Shown here: piece after piece, positions 55,718-64,000 of the stretch
How positions within the stretch are numbered: the first letter of the stretch is position 1
Layout of the letters: each line of letters opens with the position of its first letter
NCBI RefSeq assembly: GCF_002002885.1
Contig: NZ_CP019510.1
Span: forward strand, 1,984,001-2,048,000
Reading direction: 5' to 3'
From: Janthinobacterium sp. LM6
GTDB lineage: Bacteria; Pseudomonadota; Gammaproteobacteria; Burkholderiales; Burkholderiaceae_D
Length of the DNA: 64,000 nt
Translations under genes and position numbers: made by a program
Notes under the pieces: generated by a model
The model's database searches: none
What the model was told of the DNA's origin: nothing
Seen by the model: only the letters and a program-made list of their open reading frames with translations

Positions 55718-57088
55718 ATGAAACTCAGACAGAAAGTCATCTTCCTGGCCCTCACGCCGCTGATCCTCGCCCTGTGCGCCATCGCATTTGCCGTGCGGCA
55801 CCAGGCCATCACCCTGGCCGAGCAGCAGCGCGCCACCATCCAGCAGGCGTACCTGGCCAGCAAGGAAGCCGAACTCAAGCATTACGTGACCCTGGCCAGC
55901 CATTCCATCGCTTCCCTGTACCAGTCGGGGCGCAAGGATGACGCCACGCAAGAGGAAGCCAAGCGCATCCTGTCCGCCCTCAGCTATGGCGACGACGGCT
56001 ATTTCTTCATCTATGATTTGCAGGGCAAGTCGCTGATGCATCCGCGCCAGCCTGAGCTGGTGGGGCAGAATCTGTGGCAGTTGCGCGACGCCGAGGGCAA
56101 TCTGACCATCCAGCGCCTGATGCAGCGGGCGAAGGGCGGCGGCGGTTTCGAGCGCTACAACTGGATCAAGCCGTCGAGCAACAAGTCCGCGCCCAAGCTC
56201 GGCTATGTGATCCTGATGCCGGAATGGGGCTGGATGATGGGCACGGGCATCTATATGGATGATGTGGACCAGGCGCTGGCCAAGGTCGACGCCCAGCAGT
56301 CGCGCAATATCCGCTCGACCATGGAATTGATCGCCGCCATCGCCATCCTCGGTTCCCTGCTGGTGGCCGCCTGCGGCCTGGTGCTCAATTTGCGCGAATT
56401 GCGGGTGGCCGACGCCAAGCTGAAAGTGCTGGCGCAGCGCGTGGTCGAGTCGCAGGAAGAAGAGCGGGCGCGGCTGTCGCGCGACTTGCATGATGGCATC
56501 AGCCAGTGGCTGGTGTCGATTAAACTGCAGATCGAGGCGGGCATCGCGCGCCTGGCCGGCAATGCTGAACAGAAAGACAAGGCGCCCGCCACCTTCGAGC
56601 GGGCCGCCGAGCAGCTGAACAAGGTGCTGGGCGAGGTGCGGCGCATTTCGCACAACCTGCGCCCGGCCATCCTCGACGACCTGGGCCTGGCCGCCGCGCT
56701 CGACCACCTGGTGCATGAATTTAACGACAGCAGCAGCGCGCAAGCCAGTTTCACGGCCAGCCCGGCGGCGGCGGGCGAGGGCCTGCCCGACATGGTCAAT
56801 ACCGTGTTGTTCCGCATCGCCCAGGAAGCGCTGACCAATTGCGAGCGCCATGCCCACGCCCGCGGCGTGGAAGTGAGCCTGCACGAAGCGGGCAAGGCGG
56901 TGGAACTGCGCATCGAGGACAATGGCGGCGGTTTCGATTTCGACGGCATCGCTCTGCACCCGCAGCGCGGTATCGGCCTGCGCAACATGACGGAACGCAT
57001 GGAAGCCATCGGCGGCAGCCTGCGCATCACCTCGTCCCCGGCCGGCACCCTGGTGCTGGCGCGGCTCGCCCTGCCACCGACACACTGA
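55718..57088 (+). CDS. Sensor histidine kinase with single Cache domain, NarL-type
   Basis: A 456-residue kinase. A first membrane helix (about 8-28) precedes a periplasmic sCache_2-type domain (about 30-195) recognised by YGDDGYFFIYDLQGKSLMHPRQPELVGQN (split) and WGWMMGTGIYMDDVD. A second helix lies at about 203-225. The HisKA_3 region has EEERARLSRDLHDGISQWLV with the phospho-His in RDLHDG. HATPase_c follows (NGGGFDF, RGIGLRNMTERMEAIGG). Cache domains of this type bind small organic acids. Located divergently from cstA and 28 bp before its regulator. Confidence 0.93.
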   Translation: MKLRQKVIFLALTPLILALCAIAFAVRHQAITLAEQQRATIQQAYLASKEAELKHYVTLASHSIASLYQSGRKDDATQEEAKRILSALSYGDDGYFFIYDLQGKSLMHPRQPELVGQNLWQLRDAEGNLTIQRLMQRAKGGGGFERYNWIKPSSNKSAPKLGYVILMPEWGWMMGTGIYMDDVDQALAKVDAQQSRNIRSTMELIAAIAILGSLLVAACGLVLNLRELRVADAKLKVLAQRVVESQEEERARLSRDLHDGISQWLVSIKLQIEAGIARLAGNAEQKDKAPATFERAAEQLNKVLGEVRRISHNLRPAILDDLGLAAALDHLVHEFNDSSSAQASFTASPAAAGEGLPDMVNTVLFRIAQEALTNCERHAHARGVEVSLHEAGKAVELRIEDNGGGFDFDGIALHPQRGIGLRNMTERMEAIGGSLRITSSPAGTLVLARLALPPTH

Positions 57089-57116
57089 TGAATAGATACC
57101 GGGAAGATACCGAGAC

Positions 57117-57746
57117 ATGAGCGAGAAGATCAACATCCTGCTGGTGGACGACCACCCCCTCGTGCGCGACGGCTTGCGCGCGCGACTGGAAGCGGTGGCG
57201 CATTTCGACGTGGTGGCCGAGGCGGGCGGCGCCGACGAGGCGTTGAGCCAGGCGCGCGCGCACCAGGTGGACCTCGTATTGATGGATATCAATATGCGCG
57301 GCACGAATGGCATCGAGGCGACGGCGCTGTTCAAGCAGGCGTTTCCGCAGATTGCCGTGCTGATCCTGTCCATGCACGACAAGCTCGAATACGTGTCGCA
57401 AGCCATCGCCGCCGGCGCGCGCGGCTATGTGCTCAAAGATGCTCCAGGGAAAGATATCGTCTTCGCCATCGAGACGGTGATGTCCGGCGGCATCTATTAC
57501 AGCGCCGCGCTGGCGCGGCAGCTGTCTCGTCCGCAAGTGCACGATTCCTTCCTCACCACGCGCGAGCAGCAGGTGCTGCAGCATATCGCGGCGGGCCAGT
57601 CGAACAAGCAGATCGCCCGCGACCTCGACCTGAGCGTGCGCACGGTGGAGACGCACCGGCTGAACATCAAGCGCAAGCTCGGTATCGAAGGGCAGGCCGA
57701 ATTGATCAAATATGCGGTCGAGCACGCGCATGGCGGCAGCGCCTGA
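57117..57746 (+). CDS. NarL/LuxR-family response regulator
   Basis: A 209-residue regulator. The receiver (about 1-120) has NILLVDDHPLVRDGL, the acceptor Asp in DLVLMDINMRGTNG and the K of YVLKDAPG. The LuxR helix-turn-helix (about 145-205) is LTTREQQVLQHIAAGQSNKQIARDLDLSVRTVETH (split). It is the partner of the preceding kinase, and cstA is the most likely target. Confidence 0.95.
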   Translation: MSEKINILLVDDHPLVRDGLRARLEAVAHFDVVAEAGGADEALSQARAHQVDLVLMDINMRGTNGIEATALFKQAFPQIAVLILSMHDKLEYVSQAIAAGARGYVLKDAPGKDIVFAIETVMSGGIYYSAALARQLSRPQVHDSFLTTREQQVLQHIAAGQSNKQIARDLDLSVRTVETHRLNIKRKLGIEGQAELIKYAVEHAHGGSA

Positions 57747-57964
57747 GCAGGCGTGCGCGGTGCCGTGGTTTTGTCAAACCCGCATGACAGGCGGGTCTCC
57801 CGGGGGAATGTTTTTTTTGAATATTTATTGCCAAAATTAAACTGTTTCCTGGGTGAGATTCGGATAGAATGATTCTTGCTGTCGAAATGGCATCCCTGTC
57901 GGGCCAGGGTTGCCAATGCTGGTCAGTTTATTTACTATGGCGCCCTACCCACACTGAGATACCG

Positions 57965-59137
57965 ATGTCAGCGTCTGAATCAAACCTGTTTCCGTTGGTG
58001 GGATTACAAGCAGTTGCCAATGCTCATAACGAGTGGGTCGCTGTCACCTTGCATGTACCGCAGGCCTCGACGGCGCCGCTGCTGGCAGCGCTGGCCGCCG
58101 CCGATGCGTATGCCTTCCTGGCGCCGCTCGACTGCATCATTCCCCTGGCCGACCCGCATGACGTGGACGAGGCCGTGCTGGCGCAACTGGCGCCGCAACG
58201 CACCATCTTCCGTTTGCCGGCCCATCTTGCCGGCGACAAGCAAATCCAGAAAAAATGCCAGCAATGGCGCGATGCCGGCTATCGCCTCATTCTCGATGGC
58301 GCCGGAGCCGGTCCCGTGACGGCGGCGCAAGTCGACGCGCGCGCGCTGAGCTTTGACGCGTCCGGCGCCCGTCCGGCCCTGCACCAGTTGCTGCCTTTGG
58401 CGGGGCCGCACCTGGCCTACAACATCGCCGACGCGGGGCAGTTTGCCGCCTCGCAAGAACTCGGCGTCAGTTGGTTTGCCGGCGATTACGCCCTGCACCA
58501 TGCGCGCCAGCAAAGCGAGCCGGAAGACGCCACGTCGCGGCGCCGGCTGCTGGCGCTGCTGGGTTTACTGGCCCGCGATGCCGATGCGCATGAGCTGGAA
58601 GTGCCGCTCAAGCAAGACCCGTCGCTCAGCTATCATTTATTGAAACTGGTCAATTCAGCCGCCTTCGGGTTCACGGCGCCGATTACCAGCTTCAGCCAGG
58701 CCATCACTTTGCTGGGCCGGCGCCAGCTGCAGCGCTGGCTGCAACTGCTGCTGTATGCGCGCCAGCAAGACGATGGCAAGATCCACGCGTTGCTGCCGCT
58801 GGCGGCCGTGCGCGCGGCGCAGATGGAAGCGCTGTGCCAGCTGCGCGGCGGCGACCGCGACGCGCAAGACCTGGCCTTCATGGCGGGCGTGTTTTCCCTG
58901 CTGGATGTCCTGCTGGGCATGCCGATGGAAGAGATCATCGCCACCCTGAACCTGGCGCCGGAAGTGAGCGTCGCCTTGCTCGAACGCAATGGCGAGCTGG
59001 GCACCTTGCTGGCGCTGGTCGAAAGCGCCGCGCCGCCGCCCGAAGGCTTGCGCCGCGCCGGCATCGACGGAGAAACCTATTGGCGCAGCCTGCTGCAGGC
59101 CTACCAATGGGCCATCCAGGTCAGCCGGAACCTCTAG
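57965..59137 (+). CDS. HDOD domain protein (YuxH-like, degenerate EAL half)
   Basis: A 390-residue protein. The N-terminal half (about 10-185) resembles a degenerate EAL domain ([20 protein letters not shown]) without the catalytic EAL motif. The C-terminal half (about 190-385) is an HDOD domain: [24 protein letters not shown] is its signature, and it lacks the metal HD pair. Such proteins act in c-di-GMP-linked signalling without enzymatic activity. The ATG at 57965 is chosen over longer frames. It is 1 nt from the next c-di-GMP gene, so the two are coupled. Confidence 0.9.
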   Translation: MSASESNLFPLVGLQAVANAHNEWVAVTLHVPQASTAPLLAALAAADAYAFLAPLDCIIPLADPHDVDEAVLAQLAPQRTIFRLPAHLAGDKQIQKKCQQWRDAGYRLILDGAGAGPVTAAQVDARALSFDASGARPALHQLLPLAGPHLAYNIADAGQFAASQELGVSWFAGDYALHHARQQSEPEDATSRRRLLALLGLLARDADAHELEVPLKQDPSLSYHLLKLVNSAAFGFTAPITSFSQAITLLGRRQLQRWLQLLLYARQQDDGKIHALLPLAAVRAAQMEALCQLRGGDRDAQDLAFMAGVFSLLDVLLGMPMEEIIATLNLAPEVSVALLERNGELGTLLALVESAAPPPEGLRRAGIDGETYWRSLLQAYQWAIQVSRNL

Positions 59138-59138
59138 C

Positions 59139-61184
59139 ATGACCCTGTTTCCGGTGTCGGATTTCCTCGGTGACAGCGCCGCCCTGTGCGACGCCGTCGT
59201 GCGTTTGCGCGGCCCCGCGCTGGTCGCTGAGCTGGGCCGTATCGCCAGCGCCGTGATGGCCAGCCCGCACGGCCAGTTCCTGCCCGCGGCCAGCCTGGAC
59301 GCCGCTGCGCCGCCCGCGCCATTTCCCCGCGATACGCCCGCCTTGCTGCAGGAAATCAGTTTTGATGGCCACTGTTTCGGCCATTACAGCGTGGCGGGAC
59401 GCAGCCTGTACAGCGACGCCGACCGCCGCCACCTGGCCAGCCTGGCATCCTTGACGGCGGGCGTCTTGCAAGTGCATTCGCTGGCGCAACGTTCCACGCA
59501 CGCCTACGCGCAAGTCGAAGCCTTGCTGGCGCAGCAGACGCAAATCCTCGACCAGTTGCACGAATCCGTGCTGACGATGGACTTGACGGGTTACATCACC
59601 AGCTGGAACAAGGGCGCCGAGCGCCTGTTCGGCTACACCTCGGTGGAAGCCGTGGGGCGCAACATCCTGTTCCTGTACGACGATGAAGACACGGGGTTTC
59701 ACGACGCCTTCCTGGAGCAGGGAGGACGCCTGATGGAGGTGCGCCGCCGAAAGAAGTCAGGCGAGATCTTCTGGGCCAGCCTGTCCTTGTCGCCGCTGCA
59801 AGACCTGGACGACAAGCCCATCGGACTCATCGCCTACCTGACGGACATCACGGAGCGCAAGCTGGCCGAAGAGCGCTTGCACCACCTGGCGTATTACGAC
59901 CCGCTGACCAGCCTGCCTAACCGCACCTTGCTGGCCAAGCTGGTCGACCAGGCCCTCTCCGTGGCGCAGCGCAGCAAGATGCTCGGCTGCGTGCTGTTCA
60001 TCGACCTGAACCGTTTTAAACTGATCAACGACACCCTGGGCCGGCGCATCGGCGACGAACTGCTGCGGCAAGTCTCGCTGCGTTTCCGCCATGCCTTGCG
60101 CGACCAGGACCTGGTGGCGCGCCTGGGCGGCGACGAGTTTGCCGTCGGCCTGTTCGACATCGGCCAGCATTTCGAGGCCAGCATGGTGGCGCAAAAGCTG
60201 CTGGGCTCGCTGGTGGAGCCGTTCCTGATCGAAGGCCACGACCTGCGCGTGGGCGCCAGCATCGGCATCAGCGTGTATCCGCAGGACGGGCAGGACGCGG
60301 AAACCCTGCTGCGCCTGGCCGACATCGCCATGTACCGCGCCAAGCAGGACAGCGGCGGCGAAGGGGAAAGCGTGGCTTTCTACAGCCAGGACATGAACCT
60401 GGGCATGCAGGCGCGCATGCGCCTGGAAACAGGCTTGCGCCAGGCCTTATCGGAACAGCAACTGTTGCTGCACTACCAGCCGAAATACGCGCTGGGCAGC
60501 GGCCGCATCATCGGCGCCGAAGCCCTGGTGCGCTGGCACCACCCGCAGCACGGCATGATCCCGCCGGCCGAATTCATCCCCCTGGCCGAATCGACGGGCT
60601 TGGTCGTGCAAGTGGGCGAATGGGTGCTGGAAGCGGCCTGCGCCCAGGCGCAGGCATGGAAACTGGCCGGCCTGCCGCCGATCCGCCTGGCCGTGAACGT
60701 CTCCGCCCGCGAATTCACGGCGGCCTTGCCCGCCAGGGTGGCGGCGACCCTGGCCCGCTACGGCCTGGAAGCGGCCTGGCTGGAGCTGGAAATCACGGAA
60801 AGCACCCTGATGCACAACATCGAGCGCGTGATCGGCATCATGGACCGCATCACGGCCCTGGGCGTGGCCCTGTCGCTGGACGACTTCGGCACCGGCTATT
60901 CCAGCCTATCCTATTTGAAACGCTTCCCCATCGACACATTGAAGATCGACAGGTCCTTCACCACCGGCATTCCGACCGACGCCAGCGACTGCGCCATCGC
61001 CAGCACCATCATCAGCATCGCCCAGCAGCTGCACCACAAGGTGATCGCGGAAGGCGTGGAGACGACGGAACAACTGGCCTTCCTGAAGAGTTCCGGCTGC
61101 GACGAAGTGCAGGGCTACCTGTTCTCGCGGCCATTGCCGGCGGGGGAGTTTGAAAGGGCGCTGCGGGAAAACTGGGGCGTGTAG
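59139..61184 (+). CDS. PAS-GGDEF-EAL cyclic-di-GMP protein
   Basis: A 681-residue cytosolic protein. An unassigned N-terminal sensor-like region (about 1-130), then PAS (about 135-250: [20 protein letters not shown]), GGDEF (about 262-420; [14 protein letters not shown] near 330) and EAL (about 435-675; [17 protein letters not shown] near 460, [19 protein letters not shown]). Catalytic motifs of both enzymatic domains are intact. It starts one base after the HDOD gene stop. No membrane helices are seen. Confidence 0.94.
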   Translation: MTLFPVSDFLGDSAALCDAVVRLRGPALVAELGRIASAVMASPHGQFLPAASLDAAAPPAPFPRDTPALLQEISFDGHCFGHYSVAGRSLYSDADRRHLASLASLTAGVLQVHSLAQRSTHAYAQVEALLAQQTQILDQLHESVLTMDLTGYITSWNKGAERLFGYTSVEAVGRNILFLYDDEDTGFHDAFLEQGGRLMEVRRRKKSGEIFWASLSLSPLQDLDDKPIGLIAYLTDITERKLAEERLHHLAYYDPLTSLPNRTLLAKLVDQALSVAQRSKMLGCVLFIDLNRFKLINDTLGRRIGDELLRQVSLRFRHALRDQDLVARLGGDEFAVGLFDIGQHFEASMVAQKLLGSLVEPFLIEGHDLRVGASIGISVYPQDGQDAETLLRLADIAMYRAKQDSGGEGESVAFYSQDMNLGMQARMRLETGLRQALSEQQLLLHYQPKYALGSGRIIGAEALVRWHHPQHGMIPPAEFIPLAESTGLVVQVGEWVLEAACAQAQAWKLAGLPPIRLAVNVSAREFTAALPARVAATLARYGLEAAWLELEITESTLMHNIERVIGIMDRITALGVALSLDDFGTGYSSLSYLKRFPIDTLKIDRSFTTGIPTDASDCAIASTIISIAQQLHHKVIAEGVETTEQLAFLKSSGCDEVQGYLFSRPLPAGEFERALRENWGV

Positions 61185-61266
61185 GCATTCCGTTGGCGTA
61201 CCGGCGCAGCTCACTGACCCCCGAGGCCGCTTTGGGACTTAAATGCGCGCCACCGACTACTCGCCA

Positions 61267-61295
61267 TTGGTAAGCCACGGACCTTTATGTATAAT
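61267..61295 (+). promoter_or_regulatory. Sigma-70 promoter of tRNA-Ser
   Basis: TTGGTA (61267-61272) with exactly 17 bp to a consensus TATAAT (61290-61295), 10 bp before the tRNA. Confidence 0.8.
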
Positions 61296-61305
61296 GCTGC
61301 CATCT

Positions 61306-61395
61306 GGAAGCGTGGCCGAGTGGTTGAAGGCACTAGTCTTGAAAACTAGCGACGGGTTAAACTGTTCGTGAGTTCGAATCTCACCGCTTCCGCCA
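61306..61395 (+). tRNA. tRNA-Ser(TGA)
   Basis: A 90-nt class II tRNA with long variable arm and encoded CCA. The anticodon loop is CTTGAAA inside CTAGT/ACTAG, giving anticodon TGA. GAGTTCGAATCTC is the T-arm. It forms the boundary of the AT-rich region. Confidence 0.97.
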
Positions 61396-61406
61396 GGAAA
61401 TAAAGA

Positions 61407-61428
61407 AACCGCCTTCGGGCGGTTTTTT
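61407..61428 (+). terminator. Intrinsic terminator of tRNA-Ser
   Basis: AACCGCC-TTCG-GGCGGTT followed by T's. Its stem is nested inside the larger palindrome formed with the inverted tRNA fragment at 61433-61445. Confidence 0.9.
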
Positions 61429-61432
61429 ATTG

Positions 61433-61477
61433 CCTGGCGGAAGCGAGCAGGGCGGCGCCCTGCGTGTGAGATTCGAA
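61433..61477 (-). repeat. Inverted partial copy of the tRNA-Ser 3' end
   Basis: CCTGGCGGAAGCG (61433-61445) is the exact reverse complement of the tRNA end plus two bases (61385-61397). After 20 bp holding GCAGGGC-GGC-GCCCTGC, GTGAGATTCGAA (61466-61477) is the reverse complement of the tRNA T-arm TTCGAATCTCAC. The copy is thus tail-to-tail with the intact tRNA and split by a small hairpin. Confidence 0.75.
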
Positions 61478-61945
61478 GGGCTGGGCCTACCGGCCCAGCC
61501 CGCCCCGAATCCTCCAACCGCTGCCGCTGCGCGGCAGCCCCGCGCGCCGAGGGCGCGCGTTCGTGGTTCTAATTAGGTTTTCGACTGAGCAAGCTTCTCC
61601 AGCACTCAATGCATCAGTCCGTGTCCGAATAGCAGACCTGACCCTCTTGCTCCATTTCGGCCCGGCGCGCGCAGTTGTCCCCCCTCCACACCTGCCCGCT
61701 AGTTAGGGCTCTTTTGACTCAAATTTGCGCTACGGCCGAAGGCGCATGAGGACTGGCGCGGCGGGGCGAAGGAGGAACGCAAATTTTGACGCATTTTGAT
61801 GCACTTTAAGGGATTTTAAGATGTATAAAAAGAGTGAGGAGAACTATGCTTCGCATTTATCTTATACGACGTCTTGGTACCTATTATTATCCATCCCAAT
61901 ATGCTATTTTTTTATTCATCATTGCCACAGGATTGTATCCATAGT
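61478..61945. other. Gene-free, hairpin-rich transition to the AT-rich island
   Basis: No gene is supportable. At the left are perfect hairpins: GGGCTGGGCC-TACC-GGCCCAGCCC (61478-61501) and a CGCGCGCC/GGCGCGCG palindrome near 61540-61560. Further right TCAAATTTGCG (61719-61729) and CGCAAATTTTGA (61778-61789) form an inverted pair, followed by tandem TTTTGACGCA/TTTTGATGCA. Base composition shifts from GC-rich to AT-rich across this stretch, as at an island junction. Confidence 0.6.
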
Positions 61946-63787
61946 TCAGAAAATAAGGTCTATTATTTCCTCTTTGGAATCTTCCTCGTGAATTAATTTC
62001 TTTGCAGCCTTTAGCTTTGTACGTAATGTCTCTTCAAAATAGTGTATTTGCATGAGTATATTTTCTGATCCATATATTTCTATGGCGTCCTTTAGTGAGA
62101 TGTGATACTCATCTTTCTTCCCGCTATACTTTACTTGCAGAAATTTTTTTCCTTTTGATAATATTTCTTCCTCGCTAAGTTGCGTGGGGATGTCTAATCG
62201 AATTCCAATAATTAAAAAATTTATGAATATCTCTTGAATTTCACTATGCCAAGTTTCGTACCCATAAAAATTATGATAGCCGATTTGTATATATTTGTCT
62301 TCGCTGTCAAAATCATCTATTGTTCTAAATTGAATATTCATGCCATCGCCATTGCCAAATTCAAAAATTTTTTCCAAAATTTTTGCTGGATTTGCCTTTG
62401 AGTGTTCAATTAGTTCAATGGAGTTAAAAAAGCTTTCTATAGATGGCAATGTATGAAATTTTGAAAATTTATATGCGTCTATCTTCTCCAGGTAGCGCAA
62501 AATTTCCGACCATTCCAAATGCGATTTTAATACTCTACCGTAAAATTTTTCTGCAGTTCCTTCTGATAGACGAGAAACGTAAGCTGCAGCAAAATATTCA
62601 GATATACTTTTGTGTAAAAAGGTTAGCATATTATATCCGTCCTCTAGCATTAGGCAGGAAACCTTAACAATATCTTTTTTAAATGATTCTTCCTCGCAGG
62701 TAATTCCGTTTGAATATTTTTTTGCAATTTCGAAAGCTTCATTAAATTTCTCCGATGTTAAACTTCGGCCCATTCCTGCGGAAGCTACAGAAAAACAAAA
62801 AGCCTCGAAGAGATGTTGTAGTTTTCTTTCTGAAATCCCAGAATGGTGTTCTCGAACAAATCCTGCTTTTAATTTGTCGTGTTGAGTAAATACCGTAGTA
62901 AACAGTTTGCTAAAAAATTCCGGGACTTCTGACGGAATTTCTTTTTCTGATTCATAAACCATTACAAGTAGAGTTAGCATTAATGGAGTGGTGATTAGCT
63001 CTGCAATATCCTGAGAGTTTTCAGAAATGGCAGATAATATTTCGGCGATTTTCTCGCGACTTAGATTGAGTTTTTTTAAAAAACCTCTTTGGTCATTATC
63101 TTCTAGTCTGGCTAAATTGACGGTTTTAAATAATCTGCTTTTTTGTATTTCCGAAGAAGGTCTTGATGTTATTATTATCTTTAAGTCATTATATTTTTCA
63201 GAGATAAATTCAAGTCGTTCAATTGCATCAGATACAAGAGTCGTATTGACTTCATCAAAACCATCAAGTAAAAGAGTAATTTTTCCGGATCTTGCCAAAT
63301 AGTCAAATACGTCGATATTACTATTAATGTCCAGTTTTTCGATGGCGTCATTGATATGTACCATGAGGTCTCTTTTTTGCGTCAACGTTCGCAATTCCAC
63401 AAAAATAGGTAATGTCCCAGAACCGTTTCCTGCGAGTTCTTGAAGATATAAATACCTTATGAAAATAGATTTTCCCTGACCTACAATACCTTCTATTACA
63501 AAATTCCCACTAGAAAAATCCCCAAGTGACTCGACTGTTTGAGGTAGCCCAGAGTCATCCAAAATTTTTGAAGGGTAGTAAATTGACAGCAAGGAATTTT
63601 CACGGTCCTTGGACCAAATAGTTTTTACTTTGTCTGCTGTAATTAGTTTTTTTGCCAATTTTTTGGCAAATCCATTCGCTTTCCATTTTTCAAACGCATT
63701 ATTTATTCCTCCTTTGGAATTTTTTACTAATTCACCCATTAAAGGCGCTAGTGCTTTGGCCATCGGTATTTCGAATCCTGTCACCAT
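61946..63787 (-). CDS. NACHT-domain NTPase (bacterial NLR-like), probable antiphage defence
   Basis: A 613-residue cytosolic STAND-type NTPase. Residues 1-90 are a helical, Lys-rich N-terminal region not recognised as a known effector. The NACHT core has Walker A GIVGQGKS at 100-107, an ELRTL block near 131, Walker B LLLDGFDEV at 172-180 and sensor-1-like IIITSRP at 204-210. The NACHT helical and winged regions follow (ELITTPLMLTLLVMVYE, FLHKSISEYFAAAYVSRL, about 265-415). The C-terminal 200 residues contain no visible leucine-rich or TPR repeats. Many bacterial NACHT proteins protect against phage. The gene is strongly AT-rich, lies beside tRNA-Ser, and its start ATG is at 63787. Antiphage role is inferred. 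Confidence 0.85.
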   Translation of the reverse strand: MVTGFEIPMAKALAPLMGELVKNSKGGINNAFEKWKANGFAKKLAKKLITADKVKTIWSKDRENSLLSIYYPSKILDDSGLPQTVESLGDFSSGNFVIEGIVGQGKSIFIRYLYLQELAGNGSGTLPIFVELRTLTQKRDLMVHINDAIEKLDINSNIDVFDYLARSGKITLLLDGFDEVNTTLVSDAIERLEFISEKYNDLKIIITSRPSSEIQKSRLFKTVNLARLEDNDQRGFLKKLNLSREKIAEILSAISENSQDIAELITTPLMLTLLVMVYESEKEIPSEVPEFFSKLFTTVFTQHDKLKAGFVREHHSGISERKLQHLFEAFCFSVASAGMGRSLTSEKFNEAFEIAKKYSNGITCEEESFKKDIVKVSCLMLEDGYNMLTFLHKSISEYFAAAYVSRLSEGTAEKFYGRVLKSHLEWSEILRYLEKIDAYKFSKFHTLPSIESFFNSIELIEHSKANPAKILEKIFEFGNGDGMNIQFRTIDDFDSEDKYIQIGYHNFYGYETWHSEIQEIFINFLIIGIRLDIPTQLSEEEILSKGKKFLQVKYSGKKDEYHISLKDAIEIYGSENILMQIHYFEETLRTKLKAAKKLIHEEDSKEEIIDLIF

Positions 63788-63870
63788 ATCATGTGTCCAT
63801 TATTTTTGAAAATTAAAATTTTAAGAGTTATGAATTTTTTAAAAGTTTACAATTTTTATTGTAATCCTTT

Positions 63871-63999
63871 TTAAGAAATTATATTTTCTATTTGCTCGCC
63901 AGATTTGAAAAATTCCCATGACATTGAGACGCAATGCTTGTTTTCACATTTCTTTTTAATATTTACATTTTGAAAGAGACTAATTTTTTTATCTAGCAT
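63871..63999 (-). CDS. ORF end (or 42-residue small protein) upstream of the NACHT gene, cut by window edge
   Basis: On the minus strand this frame is open from the window edge to TAA at 63871-63873. From the ATG at 63999 it reads MLDKKISLFQNVNIKKKC and later CVSMSWEFFKSGEQIENIIS. A CxxxxC pair and aromatic residues give it a protein-like look, so it may be the C-terminus of a larger gene continuing beyond the window. It would be co-directional with the NACHT gene, 83 bp upstream, and could be an operon partner. Composition is AT-rich like the NACHT gene. Not recognised. Confidence 0.4.
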   Translation of the reverse strand: MLDKKISLFQNVNIKKKCENKHCVSMSWEFFKSGEQIENIIS

Positions 64000-64000
64000 A

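Noticed and set aside
61257..61517. Minus-strand frame across tRNA-Ser (GEIRTHE...FNHSATLP)
   Set aside because: Same artefact: a translation of tRNA-Ser and its flanks.

Overview
The window looks like chromosomal DNA of a betaproteobacterium of the Oxalobacteraceae (Janthinobacterium/Massilia/Duganella-like). This is inferred from the GC-rich coding sequence, the gene order glyA-nrdR-minor pilins-ribD-ribE-ribBA-ribH-nusB, the ffs-dnaX-ybaB-recR block, and the tol-pal cluster. The genus is an inference; no search was run.

Layout. 47-8513: a TonB-dependent receptor, a broken histidine phosphatase, a TcyP-type cystine/cation symporter, small and hypothetical genes (two of lower GC), a YigZ protein and an AraC regulator. 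8514-16388: an accessory zone built around four tRNA-Lys(TTT) genes in two near-identical pairs plus a decayed tRNA-Lys 3' end. It carries an FRG-domain gene, a MarR-controlled DHA2 efflux pump, an Old Yellow Enzyme, an ArsR-type regulator, an acyltransferase and a BrnT/BrnA toxin-antitoxin pair. 16456-21850: the cell-envelope tol-pal operon. 22126-24254: glyA, behind what looks like a ZTP riboswitch, then nrdR. 24476-31872: a compact type IV minor-pilin operon (pilV-pilW-pilX-pilY1-pilE-fimT). 31936-38664: the riboflavin cluster through nusB, interrupted by a Gln-rich unknown and osmC, with structured repeats in its gaps. 38786-47925: lytic transglycosylase, ubiD, 4.5S RNA, dnaX-ybaB-recR, a CoA-transferase and a phytase-like lipoprotein. 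47894-61184: signalling genes (a BarA-like hybrid kinase with a REC-PAS-GGDEF-EAL regulator, cstA-ybdD facing a Cache-domain two-component system, and an HDOD protein coupled to a PAS-GGDEF-EAL protein). 61306-64000: tRNA-Ser(TGA), an inverted copy of its 3' end, a gene-free hairpin-rich stretch, and a strongly AT-rich island with a NACHT NTPase and the end of an upstream ORF cut by the window.

Most notable: (1) the AT-rich NACHT (bacterial NLR-like, probable antiphage) gene beside tRNA-Ser; (2) four copies of a roughly 120-150 bp repeat whose terminal stem and internal hairpin show compensatory base changes, three of them in the riboflavin cluster; (3) the tRNA-Lys repeats bracketing accessory genes and an FRG-domain gene next to a decayed tRNA end; (4) the putative ZTP riboswitch of glyA. 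No integrase, transposase or CRISPR array is visible.
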